11,392 bases of DNA. Origin: Candidatus Omnitrophota bacterium (GTDB taxonomy: Bacteria > Omnitrophota > Gorgyraeia > JABMRN01 > RBG-13-46-9). A program made the position numbers and the translations under genes. The stretch's first letter is position 1. Every line of letters begins with the position of its first letter. The DNA lies in NCBI GenBank assembly GCA_016782495.1, contig JADHYL010000013.1, forward strand, positions 1-11,392. The letters run 5' to 3'. The notes beneath the pieces were generated by a model, which was not told the origin of the DNA, searched no databases, and worked only from the letters and a program-made list of their open reading frames with translations. This document shows positions 1 through 5,489 of this stretch, one piece after another.

Positions 1-22
1 AGGCTTCGGAGGGCAAGCCGAG
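1..22. repeat. Cut-off half of a palindromic intergenic repeat (probable)
   Basis: The first bases contain a small inverted repeat, GGCTT (2-6) against AAGCC (15-19). The segment CTTCGGAGGGCAAGCCGAGT (4-23) looks like the right arm of a larger palindrome whose left arm lies outside the window. This is inferred from its resemblance to the other CTTCG-containing palindromes further along. It could instead be the tail of an upstream terminator, but no T-run follows directly. Confidence 0.3.
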
Positions 23-30
23 TATAATTT

Positions 31-106
31 GGTGGCGTACCCAAGTAGCTAAGGGAGCGGTCTGCAAAACCGCGATGCGTGGGTGCAACTCCCACCGCCA
101 CCTCCA
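31..106 (+). tRNA. tRNA-Cys (GCA)
   Basis: The sequence folds as a complete 76-nt cloverleaf. The acceptor stem is GGTGGCG (31-37) with CGCCACC (96-102), followed by discriminator U103 and an encoded CCA (104-106). The anticodon stem GCGGT/ACCGC (57-61/69-73) encloses loop CTGCAAA with anticodon GCA at 64-66, and the T arm is GTGGG/CCCAC. U at the discriminator position is the known identity element of tRNA-Cys and agrees with the call. It is the first of three closely spaced tRNA genes. Confidence 0.96.
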
Positions 107-146
107 AGAACCGATTTGGGAAATATTTCTAAAGGTGCGATTTTTA

Positions 147-193
147 TCCGCCGAAGCATAGCTACTCTGAATTTCTACTTCGGCGAAGGCGGA
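147..193. repeat. Degenerate palindromic intergenic repeat
   Basis: CGCCGAAG (149-156) is the reverse complement of CTTCGGCG (178-185), and TCCGCC (147-152) is also complementary to GGCGGA (188-193). The right arm reads CTTCGGCGAAGGCGGA, and the left arm looks like the matching arm with six bases (TTCGCC) missing. The two pairings are mutually exclusive because they share bases 149-152. It fills much of the 118-nt gap between tRNA-Cys and tRNA-Leu, which has no credible gene. From memory, such CTTCGGCG palindromes are dispersed in groundwater candidate-phylum genomes, but no other full copy is in this window. Confidence 0.55.
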
Positions 194-224
194 CCGGTTC
201 GCGCCTCCAGATTTCACAATTTTT

Positions 225-309
225 GCCGGGATGTTGGAACTGGTAGACAATACAGACTTAAAATCTGTTGGAGCTTAGCTCCGTGAGGGTTCGAATCCCT
301 CTCCCGGCA
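225..309 (+). tRNA. tRNA-Leu (UAA)
   Basis: This is an 85-nt type II tRNA. The acceptor stem is GCCGGGA (225-231) with TCCCGGC (302-308), with discriminator A309. The anticodon stem ACAGA/TCTGT (252-256/264-268) carries loop CTTAAAA with anticodon TAA at 259-261. A long variable arm (GGAGC...GCTCC) and the T arm GAGGG/CCCTC follow. The A73 discriminator and long variable arm are leucine features. No CCA is encoded, since the bases after A309 are CGT, so the end must be added by CCA transferase, unlike its two neighbours. tRNA-Val starts only 3 nt later, so the two are almost certainly cut from one transcript. Confidence 0.96.
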
Positions 310-312
310 CGT

Positions 313-389
313 GGGCGGTTGGCGCAGTTGGTTAGCGCGTTTGCTTGACATGCAAAAGGTCATAGGTTCGACTCCTATACCGCCCACCA
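313..389 (+). tRNA. tRNA-Val (GAC)
   Basis: This is a complete 77-nt cloverleaf. The acceptor stem is GGGCGGT (313-319) with ACCGCCC (379-385), followed by discriminator A386 and an encoded CCA (387-389). The anticodon stem TTTGC/GCAAA (340-344/352-356) holds loop TTGACAT with anticodon GAC at 347-349. The T arm is ATAGG/CCTAT. The CCA end is also the first three bases of the terminator-like stem that follows. Confidence 0.96.
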
Positions 390-415
390 CTTTCGGCGAA
401 GACGAAAGTGGTTTT
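387..415 (+). terminator. Terminator-like hairpin after the tRNA cluster
   Basis: CCACTTTCG (387-395) is the exact reverse complement of CGAAAGTGG (403-411), with a 7-nt loop and four T residues (412-415) after it. This is the form of a rho-independent terminator with a short U tract. The stem starts in the CCA of tRNA-Val, so forming the hairpin and processing the tRNA 3' end compete for the same bases. thrS starts only 32 nt beyond the T-run, leaving no room for a clear promoter. Part of transcription probably reads through into thrS. Confidence 0.6.
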
Positions 416-447
416 GGAACCCCATGCTAAAAATCGAAGGATTACGA

Positions 448-2160
448 ATGAACCTCGAAGCATTAAGACATAGCGCATCGCACATTATGGCTGACGCCGT
501 AAAAAGGCTTTACCCAAAGGCAAAGCTCGGCATAGGCCCGGCTATTTCAGACGGGTTTTATTACGATTTTGATATAGAGGAGTCCATAAAGCCGGAAGAT
601 CTCGAGAGAATCGAAGTAGAGATGAAGAAAATTGTCAAGGAAAACACAAAATTCACCTGCCAGGAAATACCGAAAAAAGAAGCCACAAGTTTATTCAAAA
701 AACTCGGCGAAGACTACAAGCTGGAATTAATCGAAGGCATAAAGGACTCCAAGGTCTCTATTTACAGGCACGGGAATTTTATAGATCTGTGTAAGGGTCC
801 GCACGTTAATACGACGGGCGAGGCGAAGGTATTTAAGCTTTTATCCTTAGCCGGCGCCTATTGGCGCGGCCTCGAGACCAATCCGATGCTCCAGAGGATT
901 TACGGGACTGCTTTTGAGAAAAAAGAAGACCTTGATGAATTCTTGAAAATGAGAGAAGAAGCCCAGAAAAGGGACCATAGGATTTTGGGCAAGAAGTTAG
1001 ATTTGTTCAGCTTTAACTTAGAGATGGGCGCCGGACTTGTGCTATATCACCCAAAAGGCGCGCTCATGAGGACTGTTATCGAAGACTACCTGAAGCGCGA
1101 ACATCTTAAAAGAGGATATGAACTCGTCATAAGCCCGCATATTTTTAAAAGTGATATATGGATAGAATCCGGCCATTATGAATATTACAAAGAAAATATG
1201 TACATTTTCGAAATCGAAGGCAAAGAATTTGCGGTGAAACCGATGAACTGCCCGGGCCACATACTGGTATATAGGTCGCATAAGAGGAGTTATAGAGACT
1301 TGCCTTTAAGGCTATTTGAACTGGGCAGCGTCTACAGGCACGAAAAATCCGGCGTGCTCCACGGGCTTCTCAGGGTGAGGGGCTTTACCCAGGACGACGC
1401 GCATATATTCTGCCTGAGAGAGCAGGTAGAATCGGAAATATCGGATATCATAGACTTTGTCGAAGAAACTCTCAAAGTTTTCGGGTTCAATGAATATAGC
1501 GTTGAAATCAGCACAAAGCCGAAAAAATATATAGGCGCCGACGAGGATTGGAAAGAAGCCCAGGAGGCCCTGCAGAATACGCTTAAGAAAAAGAAAATAC
1601 CTTACGAGATAAATGAAGGCGAAGGCGCGTTCTATGGCCCGAAAATAGACATAAAACTTAAAGACGCCCTGGGCCGCCAATGGCAATGCGCTACCATCCA
1701 GTGCGATTTCGCGCTTCCCGAAAGGTTTAAACTTAAATATACAGACAAAGACGGGAAGGAAAAAAGGCCTATAATGCTGCACAGGGTCATTTTAGGCAGC
1801 ATGGAGAGGTTTATCGGCGCGCTGATAGAACATTACGGCGGAAATTTCCCGATATGGCTTGCGCCGGTACAAGTCTGCATAATCCCTATTACAAGAAGTG
1901 AGAATGGCTACGCGGAGAAAGTAAAAAAGGCGCTGGCGGAAAAAGACATACGGGTATTTTTGGATAGCCGGGACGAGAAAATGCAGAAAAAAATACGCGA
2001 ACGCGAACTGGAAAAGATACCGTATCTAATCATACTGGGGAAAAGGGAAGAAAAAGAGTCAGCGGTATCAATCCGGTCAAAGGCAAAGGGCGATCTGGGA
2101 AAGATGGCCTTAGATAAATTTTTAAATATCGTGAACGAAGAAATCGAGAGCAAAAAATAA
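448..2160 (+). CDS. thrS: Threonine-tRNA ligase, short form lacking the TGS domain
   Basis: It charges tRNA-Thr with threonine in the cytoplasm as a class II synthetase. The 570-aa product begins directly with the editing (SAD) domain, whose signature histidines and cysteine are visible: HSASH (H8, H12) and CKGPH (C115, H119). The catalytic core carries the zinc ligands C268 (MNCPGH), H319 and H445, motif 2 around R297-H298-E299, and motif 3 GSMERF at 451-456. An HGTP anticodon-binding domain follows from about residue 468. The usual 60-70 residue N-terminal TGS domain is absent, which explains the length against about 640 aa in E. coli. An in-frame ATG at 424 has no ribosome binding site. 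The ATG at 448 has GAAGGA (436-441) 6 nt upstream and gives the family's typical N-terminus, so 448 was chosen. It heads the cluster with infC, rpmI and rplT. Confidence 0.95.
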   Translation: MNLEALRHSASHIMADAVKRLYPKAKLGIGPAISDGFYYDFDIEESIKPEDLERIEVEMKKIVKENTKFTCQEIPKKEATSLFKKLGEDYKLELIEGIKDSKVSIYRHGNFIDLCKGPHVNTTGEAKVFKLLSLAGAYWRGLETNPMLQRIYGTAFEKKEDLDEFLKMREEAQKRDHRILGKKLDLFSFNLEMGAGLVLYHPKGALMRTVIEDYLKREHLKRGYELVISPHIFKSDIWIESGHYEYYKENMYIFEIEGKEFAVKPMNCPGHILVYRSHKRSYRDLPLRLFELGSVYRHEKSGVLHGLLRVRGFTQDDAHIFCLREQVESEISDIIDFVEETLKVFGFNEYSVEISTKPKKYIGADEDWKEAQEALQNTLKKKKIPYEINEGEGAFYGPKIDIKLKDALGRQWQCATIQCDFALPERFKLKYTDKDGKEKRPIMLHRVILGSMERFIGALIEHYGGNFPIWLAPVQVCIIPITRSENGYAEKVKKALAEKDIRVFLDSRDEKMQKKIRERELEKIPYLIILGKREEKESAVSIRSKAKGDLGKMALDKFLNIVNEEIESKK

Positions 2161-2177
2161 CAAGGAGGTGTTATACG
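2161..2177 (+). promoter_or_regulatory. Ribosome binding site that fixes the infC ACG start
   Basis: AAGGAGGTG (2162-2170) is a near-perfect Shine-Dalgarno sequence directly after the thrS stop. Counting from AAGGAGG, the in-frame triplet 6 nt downstream is ACG (2175-2177). The first conventional in-frame start, GTG at 2220, is about 50 nt away. The placement indicates ACG initiation. Confidence 0.7.
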
Positions 2178-2681
2178 AAAAAGTTCATAAGAGCAAACAG
2201 AAGAATTAGAGCCGCTAGCGTGCGCCTTATAGGCGAAGACGGAAAACAGTTCGGCGTGGTCAACATAAACGACGCCTTAAGGATAGCCGAAGAAGCAGGG
2301 TTCGATTTGGTAGAAGTAGCGCCTAATGTTAATCCTCCGGTTTGTAGAATTATGGATTATTCAAAATTCAAGTATGAACAGGAAAAGAGAGAAAGGGAAG
2401 CCAAGAAAAAACAACACATAGTTCATCTAAAAGAGCTAAAATTCGGCCCAAAGATCGAGGAGCATGATTACCAGGTGAAGCTTCACCATCTGGAGAAGTT
2501 TATAAAAAGGGGCGATAAGGTAAAAATAACAATGCGGTTTCGCGGAAGGGAAATGCAGCACATCGAGCTTGGCAGAAAAGTGCTCGACAGGCTGGTAAAA
2601 GACATTTCCGCTCTGGGAGAGGTAGAAAAATCGCCAAGCCTGGAAGGCCGTATCATGACGATGTCGATAAACCCTAAGTAA
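2175..2681 (+). CDS. infC: Translation initiation factor IF-3, probable ACG start
   Basis: IF-3 binds the 30S subunit, prevents premature 50S joining and proofreads the start codon and initiator tRNA. From GTG 2220 the product would be 153 aa and would lack the conserved basic N-terminus. Reading the same open frame upstream adds KKFIRANRRIRAAS, the standard IF-3 opening, back to ACG at 2175, giving 168 aa, a normal length. The N-domain includes VRLIGEDG and PPVCRIMDY, then a charged linker (YEQEKREREAKKK), then the C-domain with GDKVKITMRFRGRE. Rare start codons (AUU, AUA, AUC) are well known for infC and allow autoregulation, because IF-3 itself disfavours them. ACG would fit the same logic. 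It lies 14 nt after thrS and 25 nt before rpmI. The family call is certain; the start is inferred. Confidence 0.93.
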   Translation, partial: TKKFIRANRRIRAASVRLIGEDGKQFGVVNINDALRIAEEAGFDLVEVAPNVNPPVCRIMDYSKFKYEQEKREREAKKKQHIVHLKELKFGPKIEEHDYQVKLHHLEKFIKRGDKVKITMRFRGREMQHIELGRKVLDRLVKDISALGEVEKSPSLEGRIMTMSINPK

Positions 2682-2706
2682 TATACATTAAAAAGGAGTA
2701 TAAAGA

Positions 2707-2904
2707 ATGCCTAAACTAAAGACAAAAAAAGCGATTAGAAAACGCTTCAGGTTTACGAAAAAAGGTAAAATCAAAAGATCGGGGTCGGGTAAAAGGCATA
2801 TACTAACAAAAAAATCCGGTAAGAGAAAAAGGAAACTCAGGAAGGGCGCCTTAGTTTCAAAAGGGGAACTTAAAAAACTAAAAAAACTTATGCCCTACGG
2901 ATAA
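2707..2904 (+). CDS. rpmI: 50S ribosomal protein L35
   Basis: This is a 65-aa, extremely Lys/Arg-rich protein beginning MPKLKTKKAIRKRF, with the L35 pattern of a repeated basic core (FTKKGKIKRSGSGKRHILTK) and a C-terminal LKKLKKLMPYG. It is an rRNA-binding component of the large subunit. AAAAGGAG (2691-2698) sits 8 nt before the ATG. The position between infC and rplT is the conserved order in most bacteria, and length and context agree. In E. coli, L20 represses this gene through an mRNA structure, but no such structure was recognised in the 25-nt gap here. Confidence 0.95.
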   Translation: MPKLKTKKAIRKRFRFTKKGKIKRSGSGKRHILTKKSGKRKRKLRKGALVSKGELKKLKKLMPYG

Positions 2905-2922
2905 AGCTTATGAGGAGGAAAA

Positions 2923-3276
2923 ATGGCAAGGGTTAAATTTCAGGTTGCATCAAGAAGACGGCGAAAAAGAGTTTTAAAGAAAGCGAAAGGACAGTTCGGC
3001 GCGAGGTCAAAGAAATACAGGACGGCGAAAGAATCTGTCCAGAAAGGCATGTATTATAGCTACAGGGACAGAAAGCAGAAAAAACGCCTTTTCCGCGGCT
3101 TGTGGATCGCCAGGATCAACGCAGCAGCGAAGGAAGAGGGCCTGTCTTACAGCAAATTTTTAAATGGTTTAAAAAAAGCAAAAATAGGACTGGACAGGAA
3201 GGTGCTTGCGGATCTGGCCGTAAATGACAGAAAGGCTTTTAGTAAATTAACGGAGCTCGCAAAAAGCAAGGCGTAA
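2923..3276 (+). CDS. rplT: 50S ribosomal protein L20
   Basis: This is a 117-aa basic protein with the L20 opening MARVKFQVASRRRRKRVLKKAKGQ (cited in two parts: MARVKFQVAS and RRRRKRVLKK), then the family segments YYSYRDRKQKKR, FRGLWIARINAAA and YSKFLNGLKKA. Length matches the family (about 118). It binds 23S rRNA early in large-subunit assembly and in other bacteria represses its own operon. GAGGAGG (2911-2917) lies 5 nt before the ATG. The stop codon is only 2 nt upstream of the TTG start of the potassium-transport gene, so the two are likely translationally coupled. Usually pheS or another gene follows here. Confidence 0.96.
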   Translation: MARVKFQVASRRRRKRVLKKAKGQFGARSKKYRTAKESVQKGMYYSYRDRKQKKRLFRGLWIARINAAAKEEGLSYSKFLNGLKKAKIGLDRKVLADLAVNDRKAFSKLTELAKSKA

Positions 3277-3278
3277 CC

Positions 3279-4625
3279 TTGAAAAAGTTAAATCCGCCAC
3301 AGATAGTCGTAGTTAGCTTTTTATTCGCTATCCTTATAGGGGCGACCCTGCTCAGCATGCCGCTTTCTTCTCAAAGCGGCGAGAGAACGTCTCTTATAGA
3401 CAGCCTCTTTACCGCCACGAGCGCGACCTGCGTCACGGGTCTTATTGTGAGAAACACGGGAGCGTATTTTTCATGGTTTGGGAAACTCGTTATACTTGTT
3501 TTATTTCAGATGGGCGGGCTGGGTATCATGACTTTTTCTACGCTTTTTGCGATCCTTTTAGGCAGGAAACTCACTATAAGAGAAGACGTTGTCATACAAA
3601 GGACAATGATCCAAAATAAACTGCAGAATTTAGCGACCCTCATAAAGTATATCCTCCTTATAGCTTTCGGCATTGAACTCGCCGGAGCCGCCTGCCTTGC
3701 GCTGAGATGGGCGAATATTACGGATTGGTCTATAGGAAGAATCCTAATTAATTCCGTATTTCACTCCGTAAGCGCTTTTTGTAACGCCGGATTTTCTTTA
3801 TTTCCCAGGAGCTTTTCTTCGTTTTCCGCGGACTTATATATAAACCTAACAGTTGTTTCCCTAATAGTAATCGGCGGGATCGGCTTTGTGGTGATCCTGG
3901 AATTGCCGCGCTTTTTTAAACGAAAAACTTTTCACCGGACGAGCATACAGACAAAAGTGGTTTTAACTATGACGGTTAGCCTGATACTTATAGGAGCAGC
4001 GGTGTTTTTCTTTGTAGAGAAAAATAACACGATGCTGCACCTTTCGGTAAAGGAAAAAGTGCTCGCATCTTTTTTTCAATCCGTTGCCGCGAGAACAGCC
4101 GGTTTCAATACCGTAAATATAGGGAAGCTTGCGGCGCCGACACTTTACTTTTTTATATTTCTTATGTTTATCGGCGCATCGCCCGGCTCGACGGGAGGCG
4201 GCATCAAAACATGCACATTCGGCGTCGTTTTAGCCACGGCTTTTTCAATGCTAAAAAATAGAGACAGAGTGTCAATGTTCAAGAAAGTAATTCCTAAGAG
4301 CATTGTGCGCAATTCCATGGCTATTTTATTCCTGGCGCTGGGATGGATTTTTGTCGCCACTTTTCTTTTGGCCCTTACGGAGTATAGAAACGCTATATTT
4401 TCGGACAATTTCTTTTTACGGGCGTTTTTTGAAGTTGTATCGGCTTTCGGAACGGTGGGGCTTTCCACCGGGATTACATCTACGCTTAGCGCACTCGGAA
4501 AGATAATTATAATGTGTACCATGTTTATAGGAAGGGTAGGCCCGTTAACGCTGGTCATGGCTATTGCGCTTCAACGGGAAAGAATCGGGTACGCTTACCC
4601 CGAAGAAAAAATTATGATCGGGTGA
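3279..4625 (+). CDS. ktrB: Potassium uptake channel subunit, KtrB/TrkH family
   Basis: It is an integral membrane K+-translocating subunit of a Ktr/Trk system. The 448-aa product has many hydrophobic helices and the fourfold M1-P-M2 layout of this superfamily. Each pore loop keeps its filter glycine: CVTGL (G54), NAGF (G171), TAGF (G275) and TVGLS (G394). The intramembrane gating loop GASPGSTGGGIKT (299-311) and the conserved FIGRVGPLT near residues 417-424 are also present. The length fits KtrB (about 440-450) better than E. coli TrkH (about 480). The start is TTG at 3279, two bases after the rplT stop, with a weak AAGG (3268-3271) inside the rplT end, which points to translational coupling. 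The RCK regulator follows after a 127-nt repeat-bearing gap. Confidence 0.93.
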   Translation: MKKLNPPQIVVVSFLFAILIGATLLSMPLSSQSGERTSLIDSLFTATSATCVTGLIVRNTGAYFSWFGKLVILVLFQMGGLGIMTFSTLFAILLGRKLTIREDVVIQRTMIQNKLQNLATLIKYILLIAFGIELAGAACLALRWANITDWSIGRILINSVFHSVSAFCNAGFSLFPRSFSSFSADLYINLTVVSLIVIGGIGFVVILELPRFFKRKTFHRTSIQTKVVLTMTVSLILIGAAVFFFVEKNNTMLHLSVKEKVLASFFQSVAARTAGFNTVNIGKLAAPTLYFFIFLMFIGASPGSTGGGIKTCTFGVVLATAFSMLKNRDRVSMFKKVIPKSIVRNSMAILFLALGWIFVATFLLALTEYRNAIFSDNFFLRAFFEVVSAFGTVGLSTGITSTLSALGKIIIMCTMFIGRVGPLTLVMAIALQRERIGYAYPEEKIMIG

Positions 4626-4627
4626 TG

Positions 4628-4730
4628 CGCAGATGATCACAGATGGAAGGCACAGATGAGCACAGATGGTGCGTAATCTGCGCCAATCTGTGAAAACGTA
4701 GATTTAATATAAGATCTGTGCTAATCTGCG
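4628..4730. repeat. Four phased heptamer pairs forming a large imperfect palindrome
   Basis: Eight copies of a heptamer occur as four pairs, each pair spaced exactly 10 nt start to start. The pairs are CGCAGAT 4628 and CACAGAT 4638; CACAGAT 4651 and 4661; then in the opposite orientation ATCTGCG 4676 and ATCTGTG 4686; ATCTGTG 4714 and ATCTGCG 4724. The outer pairs are mutual reverse complements, so the RNA could fold into a long hairpin. It fills the gap between the two potassium genes and ends 8 nt before the ktrA Shine-Dalgarno sequence. From memory, similar AATCTGTG/AATCTGCG words are dispersed in environmental genomes, and the function is unknown. Confidence 0.8.
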
Positions 4731-4752
4731 TATGGATAAAAGGAGGCATAAC

Positions 4753-5433
4753 ATGAGACAATTCGCTGTCATAGGATTAGGTCGTTTCGGCGCGAGCGTG
4801 GCAAAGGTGCTTTCCGAAAAAGGATATCAGGTCCTCGCCATAGACGTGAGCGAGAGCATAACGCAGGACATTTCCGACGAAGTAACGCAGGCTGTCTGCC
4901 TGGACGCTACGGACGAAAAAGCGCTGCGAAGCGTTGGTATAGAAAACGTAGACGTCGCCATAGTGGGGATAGGCACAAATCTGGAGGCGAGCATTCTCAT
5001 CACGCTAAATTTGAAAGAAATAGGCATTAAAGAAGTCGTATGCAAGGCCGTGAGCGAGAACCATAAAAAACTTCTGGAAAAAATCGGCGCCACAAGAGTT
5101 GTTCAGCCCGAGAAGGAAATGGGCACGAGGGTAGCCAATGGCCTTACGTCCACAAGCGTTATAGAACATATCGAACTTTCTGACGAATCAAGCATAGTGG
5201 AGCTTATCCCGCCGAAAGAATTCATCGGAAAATCCTTAAGGGAAATAGATGTCCGCGCCAAATTCGGGGTAAATGTAATCGCGATTAAAAGGACGATTCC
5301 GTCCGCCTCAAAAGAAGGCGGGGAAGAAATAGTAAATGTCGCGCCTAAGGCCGAGGATGTCATAAAAAAAGGCGACGTTTTAGTGGTTCTTGGGACCAAC
5401 GAAAACATAGAGAAGGTAAAAACCAAGCACTAA
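4753..5433 (+). CDS. ktrA: Potassium uptake regulator with RCK domains, KtrA/TrkA family
   Basis: This is a cytoplasmic nucleotide-binding subunit that gates the membrane channel encoded just upstream. The 226-aa product has an N-terminal RCK_N Rossmann domain (about 1-125) with the dinucleotide motif GLGRFG (8-13), an acidic residue at the end of strand 2 (AID31) and LDATD (50-54). An RCK_C (TrkA_C) domain spans about 140-222. A single RCK_N/RCK_C pair and this length match KtrA, not the double-length E. coli TrkA. An ATG at 4732 would add seven residues but has no ribosome binding site. The ATG at 4753 has AAAAGGAGG (4738-4746) 6 nt upstream and was chosen. Ligand preference (ATP/ADP or NAD) cannot be read from the sequence. 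Confidence 0.93.
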   Translation: MRQFAVIGLGRFGASVAKVLSEKGYQVLAIDVSESITQDISDEVTQAVCLDATDEKALRSVGIENVDVAIVGIGTNLEASILITLNLKEIGIKEVVCKAVSENHKKLLEKIGATRVVQPEKEMGTRVANGLTSTSVIEHIELSDESSIVELIPPKEFIGKSLREIDVRAKFGVNVIAIKRTIPSASKEGGEEIVNVAPKAEDVIKKGDVLVVLGTNENIEKVKTKH

Positions 5434-5462
5434 TTCGTATCTCGCATCTCGTATGCGAAATG
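5434..5462. repeat. Iterated ATCTCG-type word with a small hairpin
   Basis: The ktrA-pheS gap contains TCGTATCTCGCATCTCGTATGCG, a run of the near-repeat (T/C)ATCTCG. CGCAT (5443-5447) and ATGCG (5453-5457) form a 5-bp hairpin with a 5-nt loop. No T-run follows, so it is not a convincing terminator. The remaining bases up to pheS are AT-rich and show no strong ribosome binding site. Confidence 0.5.
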
Positions 5463-5489
5463 CAATAATAAAATATAGAAGTATAGAAT

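Noticed and set aside
23..28. TATAAT just before tRNA-Cys as a promoter
   Set aside because: It ends 2 nt before the mature tRNA 5' end, so a normal start would fall inside the tRNA. No -35 match lies at the right distance.
83..286. A 67-codon open frame overlapping the tRNA-Cys and tRNA-Leu genes
   Set aside because: It runs through two clear tRNA genes and a palindromic repeat, has no ribosome binding site and no recognisable protein features.
345..381. TTGACA in the tRNA-Val anticodon loop with TATACC downstream as a thrS promoter
   Set aside because: The spacing is 25 bp, far from 16-18, and both parts are explained by tRNA structure.
1312..1782. A 156-codon minus-strand frame inside thrS, and similar long minus-strand frames inside other genes
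   Set aside because: These are shadows of strongly conserved genes on the + strand, without ribosome binding sites or family features.
2220..2681. infC starting at GTG 2220
   Set aside because: It would remove the conserved basic N-terminus and leave the strong Shine-Dalgarno sequence about 50 nt away with no purpose.
4685..4713. TATAAG at 4708 as a promoter for ktrA
   Set aside because: No -35-like sequence is found 16-18 bp upstream, and the bases belong to the spacer of the heptamer array.
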